Positions 35,160-44,304 are shown, numbered from the stretch's first letter. The stretch is 64,000 nt of DNA from Raineya sp. (GCA_025454915.1 JALONN010000011.1:304717-368716), one strand, 5' to 3'. A program made the numbers and translations. Notes: a model not told the origin generated them from the letters alone.

Positions 35160-35441
35160 TTAAGTTAAGAAATTAATAAGAGCCATACCAGCAGGAGCAA
35201 CCCAAGATATAATACCTTTTTTCATGGTTTCTCCATATTCTAAGTTAGAAAAGGCTTTCCATGCTTGAAGCATATGAGGTACACCTACACCAGCACCTAT
35301 ACCAAGACTGATAAATGCCCATAATTTATTACCTGTAGCAAGGTCGCCAACGAAACTGGCAATCAATAAAGCTCCTGCACCTAAAAACAAGCCTGAGTTT
35401 ACCATAAGTCCTGTACGTGATTGTTGATGTCTATCGCTCAT
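35160..35441 (-). CDS. Small membrane protein of unknown function
   Basis: A 93-residue protein with up to three hydrophobic helices: about 13-33 (LMVNSGLFLGAGALLIASFVG without the first residues), 38-57 (LWAFISLGIGAGVGVPHML) and 74-92 (GIISWVAPAGMALINFL). The N-terminus is charged (SDRHQQSR). Family not recognised. It is followed by its own terminator, so it is a single-gene unit. Confidence 0.65.
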   Translation of the reverse strand: MSDRHQQSRTGLMVNSGLFLGAGALLIASFVGDLATGNKLWAFISLGIGAGVGVPHMLQAWKAFSNLEYGETMKKGIISWVAPAGMALINFLT

Positions 35442-35500
35442 AATTGTAATTTTTTAGTGAAAACAAGTTGTAATTATCAATAAACAATATTGAAGTATAA

Positions 35501-36712
35501 TTATTTTAATTTATCTAGAGCTTCTTTAATTCTTCTGATAGCTTCTCTGAGGCTTTCATCAGAAGCAGCAAAAGAAATACGGATACATTCAGCAGCTCCA
35601 AAACCTTCTCCATCAACCAACGCTACATGAGCCTTATTGAGTAAATACATACATAAATCGTTGGAAGTCTTAATGGTAGTTTCTCCATCAGATTTACCAA
35701 AATAGGCACTTACATCAGGGAATAAATAAAATGCACCCTGTGGTACATAAGTTTTGATAGCAGGAATTTCTTTAATTAGTTCTAAAACTAAATCTCTTCT
35801 GCGTAAATAAGCTTCTTTCATCACCTGAATAGACTCTGTGCCACCTGTAACAGCAGCCAAAGCAGCTTTCTGAGCAATAGAACAAGTAGCAGAAGTAAAT
35901 TGCCCTTGTATTTTATTACAAGCATCAGCAATTTCTTTGGGAGCTGCCACATAACCCACTCTCCAGCCTGTCATGGCATAACCTTTAGAAAATCCATTTA
36001 CAGTTACAGTTCTGTTTTTTACATTCTCAAAAGCTCCAATACTCCAATAATTGCCTTCAAACGTGATATATTCGTAAATTTCGTCAGCAATGATATAAAT
36101 ATTTTCGTGAGGTGCTATAATATCTGCAAAGGCTTTTAACTCCTCTTTGGTATATACTGTTCCTGTTGGGTTGGAAGGAGAGGAATATAAAACAGCTTTT
36201 GTTTTGGGCGTAATGGCTTTCTTTAAATCTTCTGGGCTTACTTTAAAACCATTTTCAATTTTTCCGTTTACAATTACAGCTTTGCCTTCTGCAAGTTGTA
36301 TCATCGGAATATAACTTACCCAATAAGGTGCAAATACAATCACCTCATCACCGGGGTTTACAAGAGCCAAAATCGCATTGATAAGAGCTTGTTTTGCTCC
36401 AGTAGAGACAACAATGTTCTCTGCTTTCATATCTAACTGATTATCTCTTTTGAGTTTTTCAGCAATGGCTTTACGAAGGTCTAAAATAGCAGGAACAGGG
36501 GTATAAAAAGAAAAGTTATCATCAACAGCTTTTTTTGCGGCAGCCTTGATGTGGTCAGGAGTGTTGAAATCTGGTTCTCCTAAACTTAATTTAATCACAT
36601 CAACGCCTTTTGCTTCTAATTCACGAGCTTTGGCTGCCATTTCCAAAGTTTGAGATTCGTGTAAGTCAATAACTCTTTGAGATAAAAGGGTTTTAATGGA
36701 GGTGCTATTCAT
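35501..36712 (-). CDS. Class I/II aminotransferase (aspartate aminotransferase type)
   Basis: I choose the ATG at 36712 (403 residues); ten further codons upstream are not conserved-looking. It is a PLP enzyme of fold type I: SLGEPDFNTPDHI, Asn181 in SSPSNPTGTVY, Asp210 in IIADEIYEYITF, the PLP Lys243 in NGFSKGYAMTGWRVGY, and Arg in ECIRISFA that binds the substrate carboxylate. The pattern fits the Ig subgroup of aspartate (and prephenate) aminotransferases. It follows the lycopene cyclase gene by 44 bases on the same strand, without a clear functional link. Confidence 0.93.
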   Translation of the reverse strand: MNSTSIKTLLSQRVIDLHESQTLEMAAKARELEAKGVDVIKLSLGEPDFNTPDHIKAAAKKAVDDNFSFYTPVPAILDLRKAIAEKLKRDNQLDMKAENIVVSTGAKQALINAILALVNPGDEVIVFAPYWVSYIPMIQLAEGKAVIVNGKIENGFKVSPEDLKKAITPKTKAVLYSSPSNPTGTVYTKEELKAFADIIAPHENIYIIADEIYEYITFEGNYWSIGAFENVKNRTVTVNGFSKGYAMTGWRVGYVAAPKEIADACNKIQGQFTSATCSIAQKAALAAVTGGTESIQVMKEAYLRRRDLVLELIKEIPAIKTYVPQGAFYLFPDVSAYFGKSDGETTIKTSNDLCMYLLNKAHVALVDGEGFGAAECIRISFAASDESLREAIRRIKEALDKLK

Positions 36713-36756
36713 AAAATTACGTGAGGAATTAATTTTCTTCAAATTTAGGTAAAAAA

Positions 36757-37908
36757 TTATTTTCTCAAAATGTTTTGCCCAATAGCTTTAATAAAAGGCA
36801 TCCAAGGCATGCTATTCATAATCTGAATGTCTTCCAAAATAGAACTTTCTTCATCCAGAAACCTAAAAATACGATGAACAGGGTGCTTCTGAAACATTCT
36901 TCCAAAAACTTCTTCACTGGAAAGTCTATTTTTATGAATCACATTGAGTAAAGCACTATCATACAAAGAGTATTTTTTTGCAAAAGTAGGCTGAATATCT
37001 TTTTTACCTTTTATCAAATTTTCAACAATTTGTTTACTGTGACGTTGGATGCGGTCAAAAGTAAAACCGGTACTGGCTTTGGCACAACCAGCTTTTGTTC
37101 CAATGGAAATGATATTGGGATGTTTGGATTGTGGAAAAGGCTCATCAAACATAGGTATGATACCAAACTCTTCATCATAAATAGAATAGTCTGAAATTTG
37201 TAAGATGTTTTCAAGGTAATGTTGAAGTTCTTGGATGTATTGCCCTTTGGAAAGAATGTTATCAGAGAAAATAGTAAACTCTACCAAACCTTTGTTGGGG
37301 CTAAAAGGCAAAACATACCCAAAACGAACTTCTCCTGCTTTTTGAGGCACCCTGAAGTCCATGTAATGCATGGTCTCTGCATCAAAAATAAGTTGTTTGC
37401 TTTCTATGAACCAACCTTTAAAATGCTGATATAGATAATGATAGTCTTGTTTCTTTTGAAAATTTTCAGAAAAATTCCAAGTACCATCAAAAATGTATTC
37501 CGTTTGAAACTTTTGGTCGTTTGTGTGAAGAATAGGAAATTTCTGTGTACTGTCAAAGTGTTGTATATCAGCTTGTAACCATTTGAAAGAAGTGTTTTTT
37601 CTAATAAAATCTTGAACAAAATTATAAAAATCAATTCCACGAATCATTTTGTAATGATAAGGTTTGATATTGATTTTTTCAGTAAAATTAGAACTATAAA
37701 AAGATATATTTTCCCATGATTTATAAATGATATCTTCAAAGTCTGAAATACCATTTTGCCAAAAACACCAAGTTCTATCATTCTGATTTTTAATATGTTT
37801 ATCTATTAAAAGAACTTTTTTATCTTTTAAAGGGCTTTGTGCTAAATAGAAAGCTAGGCTTAAACCTGCTGCTCCTGTTCCTGCTATTATGTAATCGTAA
37901 GTTTCCAT
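36757..37908 (-). CDS. crtY: Lycopene beta-cyclase
   Basis: A 383-residue flavoprotein that closes beta-ionone rings on lycopene. The N-terminal dinucleotide-binding motif is IIAGTGAAGLSLAFYL, followed by the cyclase marker NDRTWCFW (about 47-55), then IRGIDFYNFV. The C-terminal GTKAGCAKASTGFTFDRIQ is another cyclase signature. No other carotenoid genes adjoin it, but a CruF-like gene lies at 52820-53491 and ispG at the start of the window. It presumably acts at the membrane in making monocyclic or bicyclic carotenoids such as those of the flexixanthin or saproxanthin type. Confidence 0.93.
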   Translation of the reverse strand: METYDYIIAGTGAAGLSLAFYLAQSPLKDKKVLLIDKHIKNQNDRTWCFWQNGISDFEDIIYKSWENISFYSSNFTEKINIKPYHYKMIRGIDFYNFVQDFIRKNTSFKWLQADIQHFDSTQKFPILHTNDQKFQTEYIFDGTWNFSENFQKKQDYHYLYQHFKGWFIESKQLIFDAETMHYMDFRVPQKAGEVRFGYVLPFSPNKGLVEFTIFSDNILSKGQYIQELQHYLENILQISDYSIYDEEFGIIPMFDEPFPQSKHPNIISIGTKAGCAKASTGFTFDRIQRHSKQIVENLIKGKKDIQPTFAKKYSLYDSALLNVIHKNRLSSEEVFGRMFQKHPVHRIFRFLDEESSILEDIQIMNSMPWMPFIKAIGQNILRK

Positions 37909-38107
37909 AATTTTTTAACATAAAAATATATAGAAAGTTTAGTTTAAAAATAATTATCAAAAAATACTTGTTTTTATAGCCTGATTTTCTTAGTTTTATG
38001 CCGATTAAAATATACTCAAAAAAAATATTTTAAAAAAAATAGATTTTTGATGCAACCAATTCCCCACTTCAATTGTCTATTATAAAAACATAAAAGAGCT
38101 TATCCTG

Positions 38108-38491
38108 ATGCGATTTTTTAAACTTTCCATATTAGCTGTAATTTTCTGCTTGATAGCCACAATGCCTACGGGGGGGCAATCGTTGGTAATGAGCGGAAAC
38201 GAGGTATTTGAACAGGAAGGGATTCCTAAAAAATCTAAATCCAAAGATAAAGATGTTCAACAAAAATCGTTGAAACAGAAAGGCACTATCAATGTACCAG
38301 TTTTAAAAACAGACAAACCCAATAGTCAAAATAATATCAAAGACCCTAAGATTATAGAAAAAGGAGCAGAAAAAAAATCAAAAGTATCGACACTTTCTCT
38401 AGCTGAAAACTCAGATGAAGAAAACCAAGTCAGTCCAATTTTTTTGATAGCAGTTCAGGTAATTCTGTTTTTTATGCGTAACATCAATTAA
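38108..38491 (+). CDS. Hypothetical secreted or membrane protein with a G7 tract in the signal region
   Basis: A 127-residue protein with an N-terminal hydrophobic signal (FFKLSILAVIFCLIATM), a Lys-rich polar middle (KKSKSKDKDVQQKS) and a short hydrophobic C-terminal segment (PIFLIAVQVILFFM). Codons 22-23 are read from seven consecutive G (38170-38176), which is unusual in this AT-rich DNA. A one-base slip would shift the frame. No family recognised. The gene ends at a strong hairpin. Confidence 0.6.
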   Translation: MRFFKLSILAVIFCLIATMPTGGQSLVMSGNEVFEQEGIPKKSKSKDKDVQQKSLKQKGTINVPVLKTDKPNSQNNIKDPKIIEKGAEKKSKVSTLSLAENSDEENQVSPIFLIAVQVILFFMRNIN

Positions 38492-38513
38492 GTTTTAAGT
38501 TATACAAATATAT

Positions 38514-38547
38514 AAAAAGGCGTTGAAATATATTTCAACGCCTTTTT
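38514..38547. terminator. Bidirectional terminator between the hypothetical gene and corA
   Basis: A 17-bp perfect inverted repeat (AAAAAGGCGTTGAAATA and its complement TATTTCAACGCCTTTTT) with practically no extra loop. It lies between two convergent genes. Confidence 0.9.
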
Positions 38548-38563
38548 ATATTAGTAAGCAAGA

Positions 38564-39694
38564 TTATAACCATTTCTTTCGTTTAAAAAATATAAATCCC
38601 CCCAAAGCAATGCTTATCATGACAGCCCAGACACCTATATAACCATAAGGGTGATACAATTCAGGCATGTTAAAAGGTAAATAACCATGATCATGATTTT
38701 CTTGAGCAAAGTTCATTCCATACACTCCTACTATAAAGGTAAGAGGAATAAAAATGGCTGAGACAATTGTTAAAACCTTCATTACTTCATTAGTTTTGTT
38801 GTTGAGACTTGAGTTATAAGCTTCAACCAAACTATAAGCAATTTCTTTTTCGTCTTCTAAAAGCTCTAAAATCTGTAAACAGTGGTCATATGTATCACGT
38901 AGATAGATATCCACTTTTTCATCTTTTTGAGGGTGTACACATCTTGTTAACTCACTAATTTTATCTCTTTCTGCCAAAGCAGCTTTTCTAATCTGCAAAA
39001 TCTCTCTTTTCAGATGCATAATGTCTTGAATATTCACAGAGCTGACATCTTTCATTATCTGAACTTCTAAATCATGTAAACGTTGATTAATTTCCTCTGC
39101 CATAGGAAAATAATTGTCAACGATGGCATCTACAAGAGCATAAGTCAGATAAAAAACTCCTAAGGTACGCATAGTGCCTTTTCCTTTTCTGAGGCGTTCA
39201 CGTACAGGTTCTAAACAATCTTCGTATTCATCCTGAATGGTGATAAGTATATTATCAAATACAAAGAATGCAATTTGCTCATTAATGAGTTTTTTATCAT
39301 CGCCCATAAAATAGAGCATTCTTGAGATGATAAATAGATGTTCATCGTAAGTCTCAACTTTGGGTCTTTGATGCCCACTTACAGTATCTTCAATAGCTAA
39401 ATTATGTAAATTGAATCTGGTTTGTAAGGCTTTGAAAAAATTAGTATCTCCTATTCCTTCTGTGTCTATCCAGTGTTTTAAGTTAGTATTTTCATCAAGA
39501 TATTTGAAAAGATCAGGGAGACTCTTGAAAATAAACTCTTTACATGTTTCGCTATCATAAGAAAATATTCGAAGTTCAGGATGTTTGTTCGACTCTAAAC
39601 CTTCAAAATATCCGGGGTAAGCTCCTTGTGTTTTTTTATAACTTGTAAAAAACTCAGGTTTTTCTTCGGGAGGTGTGTGTGTCCTTCTATCCAT
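38564..39694 (-). CDS. corA: CorA-type magnesium/cobalt transporter
   Basis: A 376-residue CorA family channel. The large N-terminal cytoplasmic domain (about 1-300) with its long helix (ALAERDKISELTRCVHPQ) is followed by two membrane helices: TM1 about 310-330 (VLTIVSAIFIPLTFIVGVYGMNF without the ends) carrying the YGMNF selectivity motif, and TM2 about 350-370, with a short positively charged C-terminus (KRKKWL). It takes up Mg2+ and other divalent ions across the inner membrane. A Gly-Met-Asn filter is intact. Confidence 0.95.
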   Translation of the reverse strand: MDRRTHTPPEEKPEFFTSYKKTQGAYPGYFEGLESNKHPELRIFSYDSETCKEFIFKSLPDLFKYLDENTNLKHWIDTEGIGDTNFFKALQTRFNLHNLAIEDTVSGHQRPKVETYDEHLFIISRMLYFMGDDKKLINEQIAFFVFDNILITIQDEYEDCLEPVRERLRKGKGTMRTLGVFYLTYALVDAIVDNYFPMAEEINQRLHDLEVQIMKDVSSVNIQDIMHLKREILQIRKAALAERDKISELTRCVHPQKDEKVDIYLRDTYDHCLQILELLEDEKEIAYSLVEAYNSSLNNKTNEVMKVLTIVSAIFIPLTFIVGVYGMNFAQENHDHGYLPFNMPELYHPYGYIGVWAVMISIALGGFIFFKRKKWL

Positions 39695-39736
39695 AAGTTT
39701 TAGTGAACAATTTTAGTGAGACAAGTCTGTGAATGT

Positions 39737-40132
39737 TTACTGTTTTTTGATTTTTACAACCTTGTTGTTGTATTCTATCAATTCGTAGGTACTAGAAGTA
39801 GTAGAAATAAATTCATTTTTTTCTAAATTGATAGAAATTTTAGTTTTATCTAATTGTTTCCAAGAACCTTTTAATTGCATAGGAGCATCAGCAGGAGCTA
39901 TAATTTGAGTAAACTCACCATTTTTAGATAATTTAAAACCTTGTCTTGGTCCTCTGCTCATAGGAAAGCTATAGTTTTCAGGGCGATATACCTCAACACC
40001 ATCACTTTTTTCTTCTTCTTGAGAACGTAACCAAGTTTTATCAGTAATTGCTGATAAATCAGCACTTTTTTTACACTGATTTGCTAATGTGAATAAAGCA
40101 AAAAATGCTAATATTAAGGTTGTTTTTTTCAT
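39737..40132 (-). CDS. Small lipoprotein-like hypothetical protein
   Basis: A 131-residue protein with KK, a hydrophobic core and a Cys at about 20 (LANQCKKS), a loose lipobox. The mature part reads like a small lipocalin-like beta barrel: FKLSKNGEFTQII, GSWKQLDKTKISINLEKN and a final beta strand VVKIKKQ. Such proteins are common in Bacteroidetes and have no known role. It lies between corA and yebC on the same strand. Confidence 0.7.
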   Translation of the reverse strand: MKKTTLILAFFALFTLANQCKKSADLSAITDKTWLRSQEEEKSDGVEVYRPENYSFPMSRGPRQGFKLSKNGEFTQIIAPADAPMQLKGSWKQLDKTKISINLEKNEFISTTSSTYELIEYNNKVVKIKKQ

Positions 40133-40178
40133 AAAATTTTGAAAATTAGATATTTGATAAGTTGGTTTTAAAAATGGA

Positions 40179-40889
40179 TTACTTCATGTTGTGAAATACC
40201 TGTTGTACATCTTCATCATCTTCAAGCTTCTCTAAGAGTTTTTCAACATCAGCTTCTTGTTCTGATGTAAGCTCTTTGGTATCATGAGGAATTCGTTCCA
40301 ATTTAGCACTTTTTATTTCATAAGCATTGTCTTCAAGATATTTTTGAATTTTTCCAAAAGCCTCAAAAGTTCCATAAATAAAGATATCATCTTCTTCTGA
40401 AGCCATTTCATTCAAACCAAAATCAATTAGTTCAAACTCAAGTTCTTCTAAATCTACACTTGCTTTTTTTGTTACTTGGAAAATAGATTGTCTTTCAAAT
40501 AAGAAATCCAAAGAACCTGTGGTACCTAAAGAACCTCCCGTTTTATTGAAGTAACTACGAATATTAGCAACAGTACGAGTAGGGTTATCAGTAGCAGTTT
40601 CAATGACTACAGCTATTCCATGAGGACCATATCCTTCATAAACCAATTCTTTGTAATCTTCTTGGTCTTTAGAAGATGCTTTTTTAATCGCTCTTTCGAT
40701 ATTATCTTTAGGAACGTTATCTTGTTTAGCGTTTTGTAGAATAGCTCTCAAACGAGAATTATATTCTGGCTCTGCTCCACCAGCTTTTACAGCCATGGCT
40801 ATTTCACGGGCATATTTGGTAAAAGTTTTTGCCATTTGCCCCCAACGCTTCATTTTTCTACCTTTACGGAATTCAAATGCTCTTCCCAT
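40179..40889 (-). CDS. yebC: YebC/PmpR-type (TACO1 family) regulator
   Basis: A 236-residue protein with the family's N-terminal MGRAFEFRKGRKMKRWGQMAK block, followed by FTKYAREIAMAVKAGG, the DNVPKDNIERAIKKA motif and YEGYGPHGIAVVIETATDN. The C-terminal domain has FGLNEMASEEDDIFIYG. The family binds DNA in some bacteria and in others helps translation of polyproline stretches. It usually sits near ruvC or aspS, but not here. A possible promoter element lies at 40925-40932. Confidence 0.93.
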   Translation of the reverse strand: MGRAFEFRKGRKMKRWGQMAKTFTKYAREIAMAVKAGGAEPEYNSRLRAILQNAKQDNVPKDNIERAIKKASSKDQEDYKELVYEGYGPHGIAVVIETATDNPTRTVANIRSYFNKTGGSLGTTGSLDFLFERQSIFQVTKKASVDLEELEFELIDFGLNEMASEEDDIFIYGTFEAFGKIQKYLEDNAYEIKSAKLERIPHDTKELTSEQEADVEKLLEKLEDDEDVQQVFHNMK

Positions 40890-40924
40890 AATTTTTTATA
40901 ATCTGATTTTGTACTTTTTAAGCT

Positions 40925-40932
40925 CAAATTTA
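40925..40932 (-). promoter_or_regulatory. Possible -7 element for yebC
   Basis: Minus-strand TAAATTTG, an exact TAnnTTTG, 36 bases before the yebC start codon. No TTG is found at the expected distance, so only half of the promoter is supported. Confidence 0.35.
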
Positions 40933-41000
40933 AGACTTGTTGCGAAAAAAACATCTATGTTCCTAATATTTTTTGTATAATTACGGCTCATATCTTCACC

Positions 41001-42320
41001 ATGTATTCTATGAAATCAGCACAGATTCCCAAAACTGACAAGCCCCGTGTGGTTATTGTAGGAGGTGGTTTCGGTGGTTTGCAACTCGTAAAATCGCTGT
41101 CCAATGCAGACTGCCAAGTTGTTCTTTTAGATAAACACAATCATCATACTTTTCAACCACTTCTTTATCAGGTTGCTACATCTGGTTTAGAAACTTCCTC
41201 CATCATTTATCCATTTCGAAAGGCTTTTGGAAAACAGAAAAACTTTATTTTCAGGTTTGCAGAGGTGCAAAAAATTATCACAGAAACCAATACCCTAGAG
41301 ACTTCAGTAGGTGAAATATCCTATGATTATTTGGTAATAGCTACAGGAGCTACCACCAATTATTACGGAATGAAAGAAATAGAAGAGCGTTCTTTTGCTC
41401 TTAAAACCATTGAAGATGCCATCAAACTGCGTAATCATGTACTACGTAATTTTGAAGAGGCTGTTCTTACTTCCAATGATGAGCAACGTAACAGCTTGAT
41501 GGATTATGTGATTGTGGGTGGCGGACCAACAGGTGTGGAAGTAGCAGGAGCATTGGCTGAACTTAAAAAACATGTGTTTCCAATAGATTACAAAGAACTC
41601 AACATCGTTGAAATGGACATTCATTTAGTAGAGGCTTCACCACGATTGTTGGGAGCAATGTCCGAAGAATCTTCTAAAAAATCTCTGGAATATCTTCAGA
41701 AAATGGGTGTGAAGGTTCATGTTGGAATTTCTGTAAAAAGCTATGATGGCTACACAGTAACCTTAAGTAATGGTGAAAAACTCATCAGTCAGACACTTCT
41801 TTGGGCTGCAGGTGTTGCTGGAAATCCTGTTGCAGGTTTAAATGAACAAGCCATTTTGCCTAACAAACGTATCAAAACAGATGCATTTAATAAAGTAGAA
41901 GGTTATCAGAACATTTTTGCCATAGGCGATATAGCTGCCGTAACCACAGAAGCTACACCCAAAGGGCATCCTATGGTTGCCCAGCCAGCCATACAACAGG
42001 CTGTAAATCTTGCTAAAAACCTTAAAAAGATATTTAAAAAAGATACTACTCTCAAACCTTTTACCTATAAAGACTTGGGAAGTATGGCAACTATCGGACG
42101 TAATAAGGCTGTTGTAGAACTTACCTTTGTAAAATTTCAAGGATTTTTTGCATGGGTAACATGGCTTTTTGTTCACCTGATGGCTTTGGTTGGTTTTAGA
42201 AATAGATTTTTTGTGTTCTTTAGCTGGTTTTCAAGTTATTTTAGCTATGATAAAAGTAACAGACTCATTATCGGAGATAAAGAACAAACCATACACGAAC
42301 ATCAACAAAATAATACATAA
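41001..42320 (+). CDS. ndh: Type II NADH:quinone oxidoreductase (NDH-2)
   Basis: A 439-residue flavoprotein. The FAD motif is VVIVGGGFGGLQLVKSL near 13-29; the NAD motif is DYVIVGGGPTGVEVAGALAE near 165-184; the FAD-proximal IFAIGDIAA (about 309) and the HPMVAQPAIQQA block are also typical of NDH-2. The C-terminal ~60 residues are hydrophobic and aromatic (FFAWVTWLFVHLMALVGF), which is the monotopic membrane anchor. The enzyme feeds electrons from NADH to quinone without pumping protons. With the nuoAB genes it shows two routes for NADH oxidation. The next gene begins right after its stop codon. Confidence 0.94.
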   Translation: MYSMKSAQIPKTDKPRVVIVGGGFGGLQLVKSLSNADCQVVLLDKHNHHTFQPLLYQVATSGLETSSIIYPFRKAFGKQKNFIFRFAEVQKIITETNTLETSVGEISYDYLVIATGATTNYYGMKEIEERSFALKTIEDAIKLRNHVLRNFEEAVLTSNDEQRNSLMDYVIVGGGPTGVEVAGALAELKKHVFPIDYKELNIVEMDIHLVEASPRLLGAMSEESSKKSLEYLQKMGVKVHVGISVKSYDGYTVTLSNGEKLISQTLLWAAGVAGNPVAGLNEQAILPNKRIKTDAFNKVEGYQNIFAIGDIAAVTTEATPKGHPMVAQPAIQQAVNLAKNLKKIFKKDTTLKPFTYKDLGSMATIGRNKAVVELTFVKFQGFFAWVTWLFVHLMALVGFRNRFFVFFSWFSSYFSYDKSNRLIIGDKEQTIHEHQQNNT

Positions 42321-42935
42321 ATGGCACTTAAAACTTTTGTAAAGGTAGGGAATATCAGTAGTCTCAGCGATGCTCGTTATTGTGCAGGCATGGGCGTTGA
42401 TATGCTTGGTTTTCAGGTAGAAAAAGACAAAATTGACTATGTAAATCCACAGAGTTATACTGAAATGATAAGCTGGATAGTAGGGGTACAGTTTATAGCA
42501 GAATTCTCACAATCAAGTCTTGCAGAAATGAATGAAATTCTTCAAGAATACCCCATTCATGGGATGCAAATAGAGAGAGAAGATGTATTGGAGGAACTGG
42601 CTGAAAAGGCAAAAGAATTAGATAAATTGCCTATTGGTCTGATATTCAGGTCTGAAAATGTTGAACAAATAGAAATACTCTCTGTAAAATATAACCATTT
42701 AGTTAGCTATTTTTTACTTACCAATGCAGAAGATAATACACTCAAAGCCCTGAAAAATCTTTCAGAAAAATGTAATTTACTGGTTGAAGGAGATTTTTCA
42801 CAAGAAATTATCACAGATTTACTTTCTAATACTAAAATAAAAGGGATTGGTTTACAAGGAAGTATAGAAGAAAAATCTGGATTGAAAGATTTTGGCAATC
42901 TTGCAGATATTTTAGAAGCTTTAGAAATTGACTAA
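42321..42935 (+). CDS. TrpF-like (phosphoribosylanthranilate isomerase fold) protein lacking catalytic residues
   Basis: A 204-residue protein that starts directly after the ndh stop (TAAATG). VKVGNISSLSDARYCAGMG lines up with the TrpF N-terminus VKICGITNLEDA, but the general-acid Cys is Gly10. The region aligned with the catalytic Asp (LLDT in TrpF) reads YFLLTN, so that residue is also lost. The C-terminal GIGLQGSIEEKSGLKDF fits the TrpF phosphate-binding SSGVExxPGxKD loop only loosely. The fold is likely kept, but the isomerase activity is doubtful. No trp genes are near. It may be a non-catalytic relative with an unknown task linked to NDH-2 or RdgB. Confidence 0.65.
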   Translation: MALKTFVKVGNISSLSDARYCAGMGVDMLGFQVEKDKIDYVNPQSYTEMISWIVGVQFIAEFSQSSLAEMNEILQEYPIHGMQIEREDVLEELAEKAKELDKLPIGLIFRSENVEQIEILSVKYNHLVSYFLLTNAEDNTLKALKNLSEKCNLLVEGDFSQEIITDLLSNTKIKGIGLQGSIEEKSGLKDFGNLADILEALEID

Positions 42936-42945
42936 CCAAAGAAAT

Positions 42946-43533
42946 ATGAAAATCTGTTTTGCAACAAACAATACAAATAAAATTTACGAAGTACAAAATT
43001 TGTTGGGTGATTCTGTAGAATTGGTAAGTTTGGAATCAATTGGCTGTTTTGAAGAACTCCCTGAAACACAGGATACAATTCCTGCTAATTCAGCTCAAAA
43101 AGCTCAATATGTTTGGCAACATTTTGGAGTACCTTGTTTTGCAGATGACAGTGGATTGGAAGTAGAAGCTTTAAATGGAGCTCCAGGGGTACATTCGGCT
43201 TATTATGGAGGACTTCCAAGAAATAATGATAACAATATTGCATTGTTACTGAGTAATTTAGAGAGCCATACAAACCGAAATGCTCAATTCAGAACTTGCA
43301 TTACGTTGGTAACCAAGCATGGAGAATGGCAATTTGAAGGTACAATACAAGGAACTATTTTATCTGACAAAAGAGGCGAAAAAGGTTTTGGTTATGACCC
43401 CGTTTTTATGCCACAGGGTTATGATAAAACCTTTGCAGAAATGGAGATTGAACAGAAAAATACAATCAGTCATAGAGCCATTGCTGTAAAAAAATTTATA
43501 GAGTTTTTACAAAAAAACCTGAATTTGTTGTAA
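42946..43533 (+). CDS. rdgB: RdgB/HAM1-type non-canonical purine NTP pyrophosphatase
   Basis: The ATG at 42946 gives 195 residues; a TTG six codons upstream overlaps the TrpF-like gene. The nucleotide-binding N-terminus is MKICFATNNTNKIYEVQNLL. The catalytic loop PCFADDSGLEVEALNGAPG matches the family, followed by SAYYGG, the FEGTIQG block, GFGYDPVFMP and SHRAIAVKKF. It removes ITP, XTP and similar bases from the nucleotide pool. The TrpF-like gene upstream ends 10 bases before the start. Confidence 0.95.
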   Translation: MKICFATNNTNKIYEVQNLLGDSVELVSLESIGCFEELPETQDTIPANSAQKAQYVWQHFGVPCFADDSGLEVEALNGAPGVHSAYYGGLPRNNDNNIALLLSNLESHTNRNAQFRTCITLVTKHGEWQFEGTIQGTILSDKRGEKGFGYDPVFMPQGYDKTFAEMEIEQKNTISHRAIAVKKFIEFLQKNLNLL

Positions 43534-43583
43534 AATTGCACTTTTGTAAAAAACTAAACAACAGCAATTGACAATCTATACCA

Positions 43584-44207
43584 ATGGAAAAACCCTTTAT
43601 CATCGGCATTACAGGAGGCAGTGCTTCAGGCAAAACATCTTTTCTCAAAAATCTTATAAATTCTTTTGATAGTGATGAGATTTGTCTGATTTCTCAAGAT
43701 AATTATTATCGTTCTAAAGATGAGCAGCCTACGGATGAAAATGGCGTTCATAACTTTGATCTCCCAGAATCCATCAATGCTCACGAATATGCCCGTGATA
43801 TACAAAAACTTAGAAATGGAGAAACTGTTTATAGATTAGAATACACATACAATAATCCAGATGTAGTGCCTCAAACCTTAGTGTTTAAACCTGCTCCCAT
43901 TATTGTTGTTGAAGGTATTTTTGTGTTTTATTTTGCAGAAATTGCTGATTTACTGGATTTTAAAATATTCATAGATGCCAAAGAACATATTAAACTAAAA
44001 AGGCGTATCCACAGAGACCAAATAGAACGTGGTTATGACCTTGCTGATGTGTTATATCGTTATGAAAAACATGTATCACCTACCTATGAGCGTTATATAG
44101 AACCTTTTAAAAATGAGGCTGACATTATTATACCAAATAATTTTCATTATCAGAAGCCATTAGAAATGGTAGTATCTTATCTTCAAAAAAAAATTTTGAA
44201 TAAATAA
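43584..44207 (+). CDS. udk: Uridine kinase
   Basis: A 207-residue enzyme of pyrimidine salvage that makes UMP or CMP from the nucleosides with GTP or ATP. The P-loop is GGSASGKTS at 11-19. Also seen are SQDNYYRSKDE, VHNFDLPESINA, VVEGIFVFYFAEI, KRRIHRDQIERGYD and IIPNNFHY, all matching Udk. Length is typical. It lies 50 bases after rdgB, so the two nucleotide-metabolism genes may be co-transcribed. Confidence 0.95.
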   Translation: MEKPFIIGITGGSASGKTSFLKNLINSFDSDEICLISQDNYYRSKDEQPTDENGVHNFDLPESINAHEYARDIQKLRNGETVYRLEYTYNNPDVVPQTLVFKPAPIIVVEGIFVFYFAEIADLLDFKIFIDAKEHIKLKRRIHRDQIERGYDLADVLYRYEKHVSPTYERYIEPFKNEADIIIPNNFHYQKPLEMVVSYLQKKILNK

Positions 44208-44255
44208 GTAAAAAAAGATGCATAAAATTAATTTTTATAATCAAAAAAATATATA

Positions 44256-44288
44256 TTGCTTGAGATAAAATACTTAACCGTACATTTT
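44256..44288 (+). promoter_or_regulatory. Weak Bacteroidetes-type promoter before the tandem lipoprotein genes
   Basis: TACATTTT at 44281-44288 (one mismatch to TAnnTTTG) with TTG at 44256-44258 (22-base spacer) or at 44260-44262 (18-base spacer). It lies 16 bases before the ATG at 44305, so the leader would be very short. Confidence 0.3.
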
Positions 44289-44304
44289 TAAACTTCTAAA
44301 ATTT

